Source: Planctomycetota bacterium
GTDB taxonomy: Bacteria; Planctomycetota; JACOTG01; JAJDCM01
Direction: 5' to 3'
DNA length: 34,395 nt
Assembly: GCA_029260825.1 (NCBI GenBank)
Contig: JAJDCM010000232.1
Span: 1-34,395, forward strand
Shown here: one piece after another, positions 25,356 to 33,382 of the stretch
Layout of the letters: each line of letters opens with the position of its first letter
Numbering within the stretch: position 1 is the stretch's first letter
Program-made: the position numbers and the translations under genes
Notes under the pieces: model-generated
Databases searched by the model: none
The model's input: only the letters and a program-made list of their open reading frames with translations
Told to the model about the DNA's origin: nothing

Positions 25356-25864
25356 TTCGTTTCCCCCTCACCCCGGATTTCCACGCAGGCTTCTTCAACC
25401 GCCTGGAAAATCTGCAGGTAGCCGGTGCAGCGGCAAAGGACACCGGATAGTTCCTCCTTGAGAGTTTCTCGGTCGGGATTGGAGTTCCACTCGACCAGCG
25501 CTTTTGCTGTCAGCAGAAAACCCGGTGTGCAATATCCACATTGGGCCGCTCCGATCGAAGCGAAGGTTTTTTGCAAGGGATGAGGACCATCCGGCCCGGC
25601 CATTCCCTCCACCGTTTCGATGTCAGCGCCCTCACACGCGAGGCCAAGGACCAGACAGGAGAGAACCGGCTCGCCGTTCATCAGAACCGTGCAAGTCCCA
25701 CATTCCCCGAGCTCACAACCGTGCTTGGTCCCGGTGAGGTGCATGTCTTCACGCAGCACCTCAAGAAGAGTCTTGTGAGGAAGAAACGAGACTTCTTCCA
25801 CATCGCCGTTGACGGTAAAAGTGCGCTGCACCTTTCTTCGAACCGTCGCCTGTGGGGTTGTCAT
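25352..25864 (-). CDS. 4-hydroxybenzoyl-CoA reductase-type [2Fe-2S] subunit
   Basis: A 170-residue iron-sulfur subunit. The N-terminal plant-type cluster is bound by C50, C55, C58 and C70 (GCELGECGTCTV...SC). The C-terminal cluster near the molybdenum is bound by C109, C112, C144 and C146 (CGYCTPG...CRCTGY). Length and order match the small subunits of molybdenum hydroxylases. It passes electrons between the molybdopterin and FAD/[4Fe-4S] subunits. Its ATG overlaps the TetR stop by 4 bp, tying its expression to the regulator. On its own sequence it could belong to many hydroxylases; the operon decides the call. Confidence 0.93.
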   Translation of the reverse strand: MTTPQATVRRKVQRTFTVNGDVEEVSFLPHKTLLEVLREDMHLTGTKHGCELGECGTCTVLMNGEPVLSCLVLGLACEGADIETVEGMAGPDGPHPLQKTFASIGAAQCGYCTPGFLLTAKALVEWNSNPDRETLKEELSGVLCRCTGYLQIFQAVEEACVEIRGEGETK

Positions 25865-26451
25865 GCAAGCAATCCTTTCAGAAGGACCTCTCCGAATTCC
25901 CGTGCCAGATCGGCTGGGGTTCTAGACCCGGATGGACGCCACCAGAGTGCCGCCCAGTTGAGAGTGCCAAGCATCATGAGGGTTGCGACCTTGGGCTCCA
26001 TCGGTCGAAACTCTCCCTCCTCGATTCCGTTCCTGATCGCTTCTCGAACGATCCCCTCATACTCGTCTCGCTTCGCAACAACCTCTCCCAGACGATCCTC
26101 GGGAAGGGCCTGGAACTCGAGGTGAACAGCTCCTCCCCCGAGCTCACCCAAAGTGTGGGTGAGATGAGCCTCCATGAGCCTCCCCAGCTTTTCCGATCCG
26201 GTAAGACCCAGAGCGACGATTTCTCGAGCGCTTCCAACGAGTCGCTCCAGGGTTTCTGTCTGGGAGAAGTAGAGGAGGTCCTCCTTGCTCTCGAAATAGT
26301 AGTAGAGGGCTCCGGGCTTGAGGCCTAGATCCTTGGCGATCTCCCTCATTCCAGCACCGTGGAAGCCTTTTTTTCGGAAGAGATCGGCGGCTTTTCGAAG
26401 AATTTCCGCTCGCCGCTCCTGAAAACGTCTCTCTTCGCCGGTCTTTCCCAC
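25861..26451 (-). CDS. TetR-family transcriptional regulator, first gene of the reductase operon
   Basis: About 196 residues. The N-terminal helix-turn-helix reads ILRKAADLFRKKGFHGAGMREIA then LGLKPGALYYYFESKEDLL, a textbook TetR DNA-binding domain. The C-terminal ligand domain (IEEGEFRPMEPKVATLMMLGTLNW) resembles FadR/AcrR-like TetR proteins with C-terminal domain families seen near acyl-CoA genes. I choose GTG 26451, which has AGAGG 8 nt upstream. The longer frame from TTG 26475 would place its start inside a palindrome that looks like the operator. The promoter, operator and 4-bp overlap with the next gene suggest autoregulation of the whole operon. The inducer may be an aromatic acyl-CoA, by inference from the enzymes. 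Confidence 0.9.
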   Translation of the reverse strand: MGKTGEERRFQERRAEILRKAADLFRKKGFHGAGMREIAKDLGLKPGALYYYFESKEDLLYFSQTETLERLVGSAREIVALGLTGSEKLGRLMEAHLTHTLGELGGGAVHLEFQALPEDRLGEVVAKRDEYEGIVREAIRNGIEEGEFRPMEPKVATLMMLGTLNWAALWWRPSGSRTPADLAREFGEVLLKGLLA

Positions 26452-26467
26452 GGCTTGAACCTCTTTA

Positions 26468-26483
26468 TTGAACAACGGTTCAA
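26468..26483. promoter_or_regulatory. Operator candidate for the TetR regulator
   Basis: TTGAAC-AACG-GTTCAA is a perfect 16-bp palindrome with 6-bp arms. It covers the predicted transcription start (about 26480) of the TetR-reductase operon. A further TTGAAC half-site lies at 26455-26460, touching the ribosome site. Size, symmetry and position fit a TetR-type operator blocking initiation. Confidence 0.7.
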
Positions 26484-26486
26484 ACC

Positions 26487-26514
26487 ATTATGCCGAGGAG
26501 AGTCCTCCGGTCAA
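26487..26514 (-). promoter_or_regulatory. Sigma-70 promoter of the TetR-reductase operon
   Basis: Minus-strand TTGACC (26509-26514), a 16-bp spacer and CATAAT (26487-26492) each match the consensus at five of six bases. The spacer contains a small inverted repeat (GAGGA-GAG-TCCTC). The promoter lies directly upstream of the palindromic operator and about 30 nt from the GTG start of the regulator. Confidence 0.68.
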
Positions 26515-26521
26515 TAGGAAG

Positions 26522-26560
26522 GAAGCGGGGGCTTCTGAATCACCCGGGCTAGCGATTCAG
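26522..26560 (-). terminator. Hairpins at the end of the ferritin gene, weak terminator candidate
   Basis: A 7-bp inverted repeat (CTGAATC / GATTCAG, 26535-26560) includes the ferritin stop codon. It is followed on the minus strand by a second stem (GAAGC / GCTTC, 26522-26535). No T-run follows, so a Rho-independent terminator is not assured. It would insulate the TetR promoter downstream. Confidence 0.35.
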
Positions 26561-27078
26561 TTCGCCTCGCCTGGGTCAGGCATGGCGCCTGGTACTCCAC
26601 CCGAGCTCATTTCCTGATCAACCATGAGGAGCCCGACTCCATTGTCGCCCGCCAATCGAAGTCGACCGAGAATCGCCCGGGCCACATTCTCCTCTTCAAC
26701 CTGCTCGTTAATGAACCACTGGAGCATGATCTGGGCGGCTCGATCGTTCTCCTTGCCCGCGAGTTCATAGAGGTCATTGATGGAGGCAGTGACGTTCCGT
26801 TCCGCGGCCAACGCTTCCTCGACAATGGCGACGGGAGATGGCCATTCGGTGCCGGGTTGCTCGATCGGAGGAAGCACGACTTGCTGATCCCTCTCCAGAA
26901 GGTGGTTGATGATCTTCCGAGCGTGGGTGAACTCATCATCGGACTGAGTTTGCATCCAGGTCGCGAACCCGGGGAGATCGTTGAGATCAAACCAGTGAGA
27001 CATCGCCATGTATTTGTATGCGGCCTCAAATTCGAGAGCGAGATGCTTGTTGAGTTCATTGCGAATGATGGTCTTCAT
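26557..27078 (-). CDS. Non-haem ferritin (FtnA-type iron storage protein)
   Basis: A 173-residue four-helix ferritin. Ferroxidase ligands are visible as LEFEAAYKYM (helix A Glu), DDEFTHARK (Glu and His of helix B), EEALAAERNVTASIND (helix C Glu) and QWFINEQVEEE (helix D Gln/Glu). MSHWFDLNDLPGFATWM matches bacterial FtnA. The protein stores iron and removes ferrous iron, which suits a genome region rich in Fe-S and diiron enzymes. The final about 20 residues (GGVPGAMPDPGEAN) are a flexible tail. ATG 27078 has GAGGAAAG about 9-10 nt upstream. The gene is transcribed alone, away from the glycosylase gene. Confidence 0.93.
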   Translation of the reverse strand: MKTIIRNELNKHLALEFEAAYKYMAMSHWFDLNDLPGFATWMQTQSDDEFTHARKIINHLLERDQQVVLPPIEQPGTEWPSPVAIVEEALAAERNVTASINDLYELAGKENDRAAQIMLQWFINEQVEEENVARAILGRLRLAGDNGVGLLMVDQEMSSGGVPGAMPDPGEAN

Positions 27079-27120
27079 GGTTGGCTGCTTTCCTCGTTGC
27101 GTTAGTTCGGTGATACAAGG

Positions 27121-27135
27121 ATCGTAGTTTACGAT
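27121..27135. promoter_or_regulatory. 15-bp palindrome between ferritin and glycosylase genes
   Basis: ATCGTA-GTT-TACGAT is a perfect 6-bp-arm inverted repeat 43 bp before the ferritin start. It lies in the divergent control region (27079-27275). It does not look like a Fur box. It may be an operator for ferritin; no regulator can be named. Confidence 0.35.
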
Positions 27136-27275
27136 ATGAAACCGTCACATGAAGGTCTAAGTCGTTTTTTCTCAATGGTTTGAAGGCGCATGCAGTCGTT
27201 GCGCGATTCTTCCAAATGTATGACAGTTCAACCACCGAGAAAATGAATCCATCCAGGAGTCTTTGAGGAGAGGCG

Positions 27276-27812
27276 ATGAGCAGCTACTGCCAAATTGCGC
27301 CGGGCCACCCCTACCATGGCCCCTATCACGATCAGGAATACGGGTTCCCGATCAGCGATGATGACCTTCTTTTCGAGCGATTGGTTCTCGAAATCAATCA
27401 GGCGGGCCTTTCATGGCTCACAATCCTGAAGAAGAAGGTGGCGTTTCAGAAGGCGTTTAACGGCTTTGACATCGACAAGGTTGCCCGCTATGGAACCCGT
27501 CAAATCGACCGTCTGTTGAACGACTCCGGGATCATCAGGAATCGACTGAAAATTGAGTCGGTCATCGAAAACGCCAGACGAATCCAGGCCATCCAGAAGG
27601 AACGCGGAAGCTTTCATCAGTGGTTAGCTGACCATCACCCACTGGAAAAACCCGACTGGGTGAAGCTCTTCAAGAAGACGTTTCGTTTCACCGGGGGCGA
27701 GATCACGGGGGAGTTCTTGATGAGCACCGGATTTCTGCCGGGGGCCCATGCTGAAGATTGTCCCATCTACAGGAAAATCCTCAAAACAAGCCCCCCCTGG
27801 AAAACAAGCTAG
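27276..27812 (+). CDS. tag: DNA-3-methyladenine glycosylase I
   Basis: A 178-residue base-excision repair enzyme that removes 3-methyladenine from alkylated DNA. The family pattern is clear: an N-terminal Cys (C5) and PYHGPYHDQEYGFP for the usual YHDxEWG. Next come LFERLVLEINQAGLSW, the helix-hairpin-helix region with NRLKIESVIENA, and the zinc-binding end GAHAEDCPIY. The usual Trp of DxEWG is Tyr here, a mild change. ATG 27276 follows GAGGAGAGG closely. The gene ends in TAG and is convergent with the Sel1-repeat gene 16 bp away. No functional link to its neighbours is apparent. Confidence 0.94.
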   Translation: MSSYCQIAPGHPYHGPYHDQEYGFPISDDDLLFERLVLEINQAGLSWLTILKKKVAFQKAFNGFDIDKVARYGTRQIDRLLNDSGIIRNRLKIESVIENARRIQAIQKERGSFHQWLADHHPLEKPDWVKLFKKTFRFTGGEITGEFLMSTGFLPGAHAEDCPIYRKILKTSPPWKTS

Positions 27813-27828
27813 CGCGACCACCACTGGC

Positions 27829-28755
27829 TCATGACCCGTCGTTTTTCTTCATGGTTTCGAGAACTTTCCCGATGCGATAAAGATGGACTTCCGCCTCGGC
27901 ATGGCCCTTCTTGTGAGCCAGGGCCATCCATTTTTGGGCCTCTTGGAGGTTTACCTCGGTGCCTTCCCCCTTGTAGTACATCCAGGCCAGCTGAAACATG
28001 GAATCCAGATGTCCTTTTTCAGCACCCTTTTTGAACCACTCAAGAGCCACCGATTCGTCAGCTTCCGGCGCTTCGCCCGAATAGTGCATCCAGCCAACCT
28101 GGTAAAGGCCGGTCATATCGCCAGAATCGGCGGACTTTGAATACCAGTGATAGGCCTCTTTGCTGGATTCTTCGACTCCTCTGCCATCGACATACATCGA
28201 GGCCAGGCTATTCATTGCCTGGGTGACTCCCTCGCTGGCAGAGCGGCGAAACCAGATTGCTGCCTCTCCTTCCTCGACGTCGACGCCGTGACCGTTCTCG
28301 TAACACTGTCCGAGCCAAAACATCGACATGGGCTCGTCGCCTTGAACAGCTTTCCGAAGCCAGCTAACGCCCTCTTCAGGATCAGCAGGTACGCCAAGGC
28401 CGCTGATGTAAAGCAGACCGATTCGGCCCATGGAGAGAAAGTATCCGCCTTCGGCCGCCTTGGAATACCAGGTCATTGCCTCGGCGTAGTCGGGCTTTCC
28501 GCCCGGAAGACCATTCTCGGCCATCCAGCCCACGTAGTCCATTGCACCCCGGTGCCCGGTGTTGGCAGCCTCGGTGAAGAGCTCAAGTGCCTTGGCATCG
28601 TCCTTCTTTGTCGCCTCTTGCTCCTCCAGAAGAGAAACAGCGGATTTGTAGAGCGCATTGGGATCTGCGTCCTGGGCAAAAACCGGGGAGGAACTCAGGA
28701 AGGGAACGACCAAGAAAAGCATCAGGGAAAGTCGGCGAATACTTGAAGGCGTCAT
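27829..28755 (-). CDS. Exported Sel1-repeat (TPR-like) protein
   Basis: A 308-residue protein with a signal peptide (RRLSLMLFLVVPFLSSSPVFAQ, cleavage probably after VFA). About seven Sel1-like repeats of roughly 36 residues follow. Each has the pattern A..WY.KAAE.G...(S/A)M..LG.MY..G.GV, for example EAYHWYSKSADSGDMTGLYQVGWMHY. Such solenoids are protein-binding scaffolds in the periplasm; the partner is unknown. ATG 28755 is preceded by GAGAGGAAAC. The end of the protein (LETMKKNDGS) is charged and not repeat-like. It appears to be transcribed alone or from the end of the box operon, 242 bp upstream. Confidence 0.92.
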   Translation of the reverse strand: MTPSSIRRLSLMLFLVVPFLSSSPVFAQDADPNALYKSAVSLLEEQEATKKDDAKALELFTEAANTGHRGAMDYVGWMAENGLPGGKPDYAEAMTWYSKAAEGGYFLSMGRIGLLYISGLGVPADPEEGVSWLRKAVQGDEPMSMFWLGQCYENGHGVDVEEGEAAIWFRRSASEGVTQAMNSLASMYVDGRGVEESSKEAYHWYSKSADSGDMTGLYQVGWMHYSGEAPEADESVALEWFKKGAEKGHLDSMFQLAWMYYKGEGTEVNLQEAQKWMALAHKKGHAEAEVHLYRIGKVLETMKKNDGS

Positions 28756-28924
28756 CGGCTGTTTCCTCTCAACAAAAACCGTCGATCCGGGGATCTGGCC
28801 AGAAGAAGCCCGGGGAGGTTGACGGTGAATCAGAGACTGTAGCGGTCCGTCTCGGACGAACCACTAGCCCGTATTATCCTTGAAAGCGGGCTGGCTCCAT
28901 AGGATACGAGGCCTGGAGCCTTTC

Positions 28925-28945
28925 TTTTGCGGTTTTCTCGCAAAA
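28925..28945. other. Inverted repeat between the box operon and the Sel1 gene
   Basis: TTTTGCG / CGCAAAA with a 7-nt loop (GTTTTCT) is the clearest structure in the 242-bp gap 28756-28997. A-runs and T-runs lie inside the stem, so it is not a standard terminator on either strand. The rest of the gap shows only a GATAAT-like -10 on the minus strand near 28877. Confidence 0.3.
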
Positions 28946-28997
28946 AGTGGGGCTGTTGTGGTCAAAAACCGAGGAGCCTGGGCCGTGCCCCGGTCTC

Positions 28998-29858
28998 CTA
29001 AGTCCAGGTATAAAAACCCTGTCCGCTCTTTTTCCCTAGCTCTCCGGCGGCAACCTTCTGCTTCAGGATGGCGGGAGGAGCAAAGCGGTCCGAGCCTGTG
29101 GCCGCTTTCAGGGACTCCGCGATTGCCAGTCGCACGTCCAGGCCGACAAGGTCCGTGAGTCGAAGTGGTCCCATGGGATGCCGGTAGCCAAGCTCCATCG
29201 CCTTGTCGATGTCTTCGGCCGAGGCGACTCCGTCCTCCAACATGCGCATGGCCTCAAGGCCAAGGGCGATTCCCAGACGTGAGGAAGCAAATCCCGGGGA
29301 ATCCTTCACCACAATCGGCTCCTTTCCCATCGCCTTGGTGACCGCCAAAGTCGTCTCCAGCGCCTCATCCGAAGAGCGAGGGTGGGTGATGATTTCAACC
29401 AGAGGCATGATGTGGACCGGGTTGAAAAAATGCATGCCGATCACCCGCTCCGGGTGGACGATCATGGATCCAATCTCGGCAATGGACAGAGATGACGTGT
29501 TCGTGGCAATGACGACTTCGGTGTCAAGGTAGCGCTCGAGAAGTTCAGCCACGATCTGTTTGTCGTGAATGTCCTCGACAATCGCTTCAATCGCCATATC
29601 CGCCCCGTCTGCAGCGGCTTGAAGATCGGAATCGAAGGAAAGATTGGCAAGAGCCTTGGTCTTTTGCTCTTTCGTGACCTTTCCCTTCTCAACTCCGGTG
29701 GCCAGATTCGCTTCGATGGATTTCTTGGCCTTCTCAAGGATATGGGGCATCTCGTCTGTCACCCGAACCTTGAAGCCAGCCAGGGCAGCCACATGAGCTA
29801 TGCCGCTGCCCATGGTTCCCGAACCGACAACGACGATGGTCTTAACGGAATCGGGCAT
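28998..29858 (-). CDS. 3-hydroxyacyl-CoA dehydrogenase (3-hydroxybutyryl/3-hydroxyadipyl-CoA type)
   Basis: A 286-residue single-domain-fusion enzyme. The NAD-binding GSGTMGSG lies at about residues 12-19. The catalytic His is in GMHFFNPV, and VVVKDSPGF-like IVVKDSPGF precedes the dimerisation domain with GPLRLTDLVGLD. It oxidises 3-hydroxyacyl-CoA with NAD+. As last gene of the boxB-ECH-ALDH-thiolase set it most likely converts 3-hydroxyadipyl-CoA to 3-oxoadipyl-CoA, the role PaaH plays in phenylacetate degradation. Sequence alone cannot separate this from 3-hydroxybutyryl-CoA dehydrogenase. GAGGAG lies about 12 nt before ATG 29858, and 23 bp separate it from the thiolase gene. Confidence 0.93.
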   Translation of the reverse strand: MPDSVKTIVVVGSGTMGSGIAHVAALAGFKVRVTDEMPHILEKAKKSIEANLATGVEKGKVTKEQKTKALANLSFDSDLQAAADGADMAIEAIVEDIHDKQIVAELLERYLDTEVVIATNTSSLSIAEIGSMIVHPERVIGMHFFNPVHIMPLVEIITHPRSSDEALETTLAVTKAMGKEPIVVKDSPGFASSRLGIALGLEAMRMLEDGVASAEDIDKAMELGYRHPMGPLRLTDLVGLDVRLAIAESLKAATGSDRFAPPAILKQKVAAGELGKKSGQGFYTWT

Positions 29859-29881
29859 GATCTACTGGGTCTCCTCTGTTT

Positions 29882-31102
29882 TTATTCTTCTTCCACTTTC
29901 GCCGGAACACGTTCCACGATCATGGTCATTCCTTGGCCCACCCCGACACACATGGTGGCGAGACCATAGCGTACTTTTTTTCTCGCCAATGCGTGAACCA
30001 GGGTGGTGAGGATCCTCGCCCCGGTGCACCCGAGGGGATGACCAAGAGCGATGCCACCACCATAAATATTGACCCTTGCCGGGTCCATTTCCAGCTCTTT
30101 GATGCAGGCCAGGGCCTGGGCGGCAAAGGCCTCGTTCAACTCGACGAGATCGATGTCACTCATGGTGAGTCCGGCCTGGGCAAGGGCCTTTCGGGTCGAG
30201 GGGACCGGGCCAATGCCCATGCACGCTGGATCGACCCCGACGGTAGCGCTCGTTATGATTCGAGCCATCGGGGCGCCCTGGATCCCCGCGTCCGAAGCAC
30301 TCTCGGAAGCGATCAGGAGAGCAGATGATCCATCGTTGATTCCGCTTGAGCTCCCGGCGGTGACCGTCCCACCCGCAAGGAATGCCGGGCGAAGTCGAGC
30401 CAACTTTTCCTCTGTCACTTCCGGTCTTGGATGCTCGTCCACCGAGAACACCAGCGGGTCGCCCTTTCGCCTGGGAACGGTGACCGGCACGATCTCATCC
30501 AGAAAAACGTTGTCCCTGCGGGCTTTCTCGGCTTTTTGTTGGCTGGAAAAAGCGAAGGCGTCCTGGTCTTCTCGGCTAATCCCGTAGCGCTTGGCCACGA
30601 TTTCTGCCGTTTCTCCAAGAGAGATCGTCCATTCCCTGGCCATCCTGGGATTGGTGAATCGCCATCCAACGGTTGTATCGGCAATGACCGGCGCCCGGCG
30701 ATCCCAGGAATCACTGGCTTTCAGCTGGACATAAGGTGCCCGAGTCATGCTCTCCACGCCGCCGGCAATAAAGATGTCGCCCTCGCCGGCCTTGATTGTT
30801 CGAGCGGCTGCAGCGACGGCCTGGAGACCGGATGCACACAGACGATTGACCGTATGTCCGGGGATCTCCACCGGTAAACCGGCAAGGAGGGCCGCCATGC
30901 GGGCGATGTTGCGATTGTCCTCACCTGCCTGATTTGTGCAACCAAACACCACATCATCAATGGCTGCAGGATTGACACCGCTTCTTTCCATCAAGGCTTT
31001 GATGGGAACCGCGGCAAGGTCGTCGGGACGAACTGTCGCTAGACTGCCGCCGTGGGCTCCCACGGCCGTTCGCACCGCCTCGTAGATGAAAGGCTGCTTC
31101 AA
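29882..31102 (-). CDS. Acyl-CoA thiolase, 3-oxoadipyl-CoA thiolase type (PcaF/PaaJ-like)
   Basis: A 406-residue degradative thiolase with nucleophile C89 (NRLCASG), the His in ALGHPLGCTGAR and the second Cys C385 (MCVGVGQG). The stretch FGCTNQAGEDNRNIARMA is characteristic of PcaF/PaaJ rather than acetoacetyl-CoA thiolases. The expected reaction is cleavage of 3-oxoadipyl-CoA to succinyl-CoA and acetyl-CoA, the end of both the box and phenylacetate routes. The start codon is TTG 31102 with a strong GAGGAG 5 nt before it, making a rare start convincing. It sits between the ALDH (27 bp) and dehydrogenase (23 bp) genes in one operon. Confidence 0.93.
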   Translation of the reverse strand: MKQPFIYEAVRTAVGAHGGSLATVRPDDLAAVPIKALMERSGVNPAAIDDVVFGCTNQAGEDNRNIARMAALLAGLPVEIPGHTVNRLCASGLQAVAAAARTIKAGEGDIFIAGGVESMTRAPYVQLKASDSWDRRAPVIADTTVGWRFTNPRMAREWTISLGETAEIVAKRYGISREDQDAFAFSSQQKAEKARRDNVFLDEIVPVTVPRRKGDPLVFSVDEHPRPEVTEEKLARLRPAFLAGGTVTAGSSSGINDGSSALLIASESASDAGIQGAPMARIITSATVGVDPACMGIGPVPSTRKALAQAGLTMSDIDLVELNEAFAAQALACIKELEMDPARVNIYGGGIALGHPLGCTGARILTTLVHALARKKVRYGLATMCVGVGQGMTMIVERVPAKVEEE

Positions 31103-31129
31103 CTCTTCTCCTCGGGTGGACTCCGTCGG

Positions 31130-32566
31130 CTAGGAAAGGGCTACCCAGACGGTTTTTGTTTCGAGGAAACCATCGAGGGCTTCTCGCCCGAGATCTCGAC
31201 CAAAGCCCGACGCCTTGAAACCGCCAAACGAAGCGGCTGCATCATAGGCGTTGTAGGCGTTAACCCAGACCGTTCCAGCACGAATCTTCTTGGCCATGGT
31301 GTGAGCCTTCTTGACGTCTTGGGTCCAGATGCCTGCGGCGAGGCCATACTGGGTGTCGTTCGCGATCTGTACGCCCTCGTCAAAATCTTCAAATTTCAAG
31401 ACGGACAGAACTGGACCAAAGATCTCTTCTCTGGAGATGGTCATCTCCGGCTTCACATCATCGAAAACAGTCGCCTCGACGAAGAAACCCTTGCCGTTGA
31501 CACTCTGGGCATGCCCCCCGGCGACGAGCTTCGCGCCCTCGTCGATTCCCCTTTTGATGTAGCCAAGAACGCTTTCCTGCTGCTGCTTGGAAACAACGGC
31601 TCCCATCCGGGTATTCTTGTCCATCGGGTCGCCAAGAGTAAGCTTCTTCGCCCGGGAAGACAGTTTTTCGATGACCTGGTCATGAACGCTGGATTGGACC
31701 AGCAGGCGCGATCCGGCGGCACAAACCTCTCCCTTGCTGTAGAAGATACCGTTCTGGGCCCCGCGAATGGCCGCATCAATGTCGGCGTCGGCAAAGATGA
31801 TGTTCGGACTTTTTCCGCCGAGCTCGAGAGTGATCCGTTTGTTGGTCAGGGCCGCCTCAGCCATCAGGCCCCGGCCGACTTCGGTCGAACCCGTAAAGGA
31901 GATCTTGTCGACTTCCGGATGATGAACGAGAGCGGAACCAGCCACGGATCCGCCACCGGAAACGACGTTGAAAGCCCCCGGGGGAAATCCAGCTTCGAGG
32001 ATGAGCTCGCCCATCAACAAGGCAGTCAGAGGGGTTTCGCTGGCTGGCTTCAGGATTACCGTGCAACCTGCGGCCAGTGCCGGAGCGAACTTCCAGCTGG
32101 CGATGTTCAGGGGGAAATTCCAGGGGACAATCGCCGCCACCACGCCGACCGGCTCTCTCAGGGTATAACTGAGAAAAGGACCATCGACGGGGAGTGTCTC
32201 TCCGACGATCTTGTCTGCCCAGCCCGCGTAATAGCGGATATTCTGAACAACCATCCCCATCTCGATTCGCGATTCAAAGAACGTCTTTCCGTTCTGCTGG
32301 GTTTCGAGGGTGGCAAAGTCATTGATTCTGGATTTGACGAGGTCGGCCAGTCGAAAGAGGAGGCTTCCCCGCTTCCTGTTTGACATTTCCTGCCAACCGT
32401 CTGAATCGAAGCAGCGACGGGCCGCGGAAACCGCAGCATCGACATCGGATGCATCACCTTTTGCTACCTCAGCGATCACTTCTTCCGTCGCCGGGTTGAT
32501 GACAGAAAAAGTTTCTCCTGAAGACGAATCACACCACTCGTTGTTGATGAAGAGTTGGGTTTTCAT
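31130..32566 (-). CDS. Aldehyde dehydrogenase of the box operon (ALDH1/2-like)
   Basis: A 478-residue enzyme with oxyanion N150 (VPWNFP), base E248 (LELGGKSPN) and nucleophile C282 (KGEVCAAGSR). It resembles class 1/2, betaine- or phenylacetaldehyde-type ALDHs. It does not resemble the longer BoxD/PaaZ-like dehydrogenases that usually oxidise 3,4-dehydroadipyl-CoA semialdehyde. In this operon it could take the BoxD step, or oxidise an aromatic aldehyde such as (4-hydroxy)benzaldehyde upstream of the CoA pathway. I cannot decide between these. Its ATG overlaps the enoyl-CoA hydratase stop by 4 bp. It is distinct from the ALDH8-like enzyme at the left of the window. Confidence 0.92.
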   Translation of the reverse strand: MKTQLFINNEWCDSSSGETFSVINPATEEVIAEVAKGDASDVDAAVSAARRCFDSDGWQEMSNRKRGSLLFRLADLVKSRINDFATLETQQNGKTFFESRIEMGMVVQNIRYYAGWADKIVGETLPVDGPFLSYTLREPVGVVAAIVPWNFPLNIASWKFAPALAAGCTVILKPASETPLTALLMGELILEAGFPPGAFNVVSGGGSVAGSALVHHPEVDKISFTGSTEVGRGLMAEAALTNKRITLELGGKSPNIIFADADIDAAIRGAQNGIFYSKGEVCAAGSRLLVQSSVHDQVIEKLSSRAKKLTLGDPMDKNTRMGAVVSKQQQESVLGYIKRGIDEGAKLVAGGHAQSVNGKGFFVEATVFDDVKPEMTISREEIFGPVLSVLKFEDFDEGVQIANDTQYGLAAGIWTQDVKKAHTMAKKIRAGTVWVNAYNAYDAAASFGGFKASGFGRDLGREALDGFLETKTVWVALS

Positions 32567-33363
32567 TTGCCGGTAAACTCCGCTTTGCGCTTGTTGAGAT
32601 AGGCCTGGAGGCCCTCTTTCGCATCATCGCTTTCAAAAAGCTGTTGCTGAAGTTCTCGCTCCAGGGCAAGGCCGGATTCAAAAGGAATCTCGGCGCCGCT
32701 GCAGACTGCCCGTTTGATCAGCCCCACCGCTTTCGCCGCCTTGTTGGGCGGGGTAAATTTGCCAGCAAAGGACTTCACATCTTCCCAGAAGGATTCGGCC
32801 GGAAACACTTTCTGAATCAGTCCGAGCTCCATCCCGGTTTCGAATGTGAAAGTATCTCCCTGGATCATCAACTCGAGCGCCTTTGACTTTCCGACGGCGC
32901 GAGCAAGCCTTTGAGTTCCTCCAGTTCCAGGCAGGACTCCGAGATTCACCTCTGGAAGTCCAAGCTTTCCGCCTCCTCCTTTTGCAACCCGAAGATCACA
33001 GGCCATGGCCACTTCAAGGCCCCCTCCCACCGTATGGCCGTTCAGCGCGGCGATGGTGAGCTTGGGAGTATTCTCGAGCCGATTGAGGGTCTCGTTGGCG
33101 TGGAGACAGAAGTAGTATTTGAACCGAGGAGTCACCTCGGTCAACATCCCGATGTCCGCGCCAGCGCAGAAGAACTTTTCTCCCTGGCCTCGAAGGACGA
33201 TCACGGAAACCGCATCGTCCATCCGAGCCTGCAGGATCACCTGATCCAGTTCCTGCATCATGGCGTAGCTATATGTATTGGCCGGAGGATCACACAGGGT
33301 GAGAACGGCAACACCGTTCTCAACTTGATACTCGACCTTCGGATTCGAAATTTCCGTTCCCAT
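32563..33363 (-). CDS. Enoyl-CoA hydratase/isomerase
   Basis: A 266-residue crotonase-fold protein. The oxyanion-hole motif is FFCAGADIGML. Both hydratase glutamates are present, in GGGLEVAM and GLPEVNLGVLPGTGG, so true hydratase activity is expected. ATG 33363 has GAGGAAG about 10 nt upstream; the frame is open further but would overlap boxB. It follows boxB by 19 bp and overlaps the ALDH by 4 bp. It probably hydrates or isomerises the dehydroadipyl-CoA formed after ring cleavage. It is too short, and lacks the double-domain structure, to be BoxC, the dihydrolase that opens the epoxide ring. Confidence 0.9.
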   Translation of the reverse strand: MGTEISNPKVEYQVENGVAVLTLCDPPANTYSYAMMQELDQVILQARMDDAVSVIVLRGQGEKFFCAGADIGMLTEVTPRFKYYFCLHANETLNRLENTPKLTIAALNGHTVGGGLEVAMACDLRVAKGGGGKLGLPEVNLGVLPGTGGTQRLARAVGKSKALELMIQGDTFTFETGMELGLIQKVFPAESFWEDVKSFAGKFTPPNKAAKAVGLIKRAVCSGAEIPFESGLALERELQQQLFESDDAKEGLQAYLNKRKAEFTGK

Positions 33364-33382
33364 GTGTCTCGCTTCCTCTGCT

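Noticed and set aside
25861..26475. TTG 26475 as the TetR start
   Set aside because: It lies inside the palindromic operator and has no ribosome site, whereas GTG 26451 has AGAGG at 8 nt.
28756..28997. Small RNA or tRNA gene in the gap
   Set aside because: Only short inverted repeats are present; no cloverleaf, no CCA-like end and no promoter-terminator pair was found.
31052..32383. Long plus-strand open frame (443 codons) opposite the box operon ALDH
   Set aside because: It is antisense to a gene with full catalytic motifs, has no family resemblance and no ribosome site. Other long antisense frames (439-1332, 23529-24428, 24438-25421) fail for the same reasons.
32563..33363. Crotonase-family protein as BoxC
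   Set aside because: BoxC is about twice as long with two crotonase-like parts; this protein is a 266-residue hydratase with both classical Glu residues.
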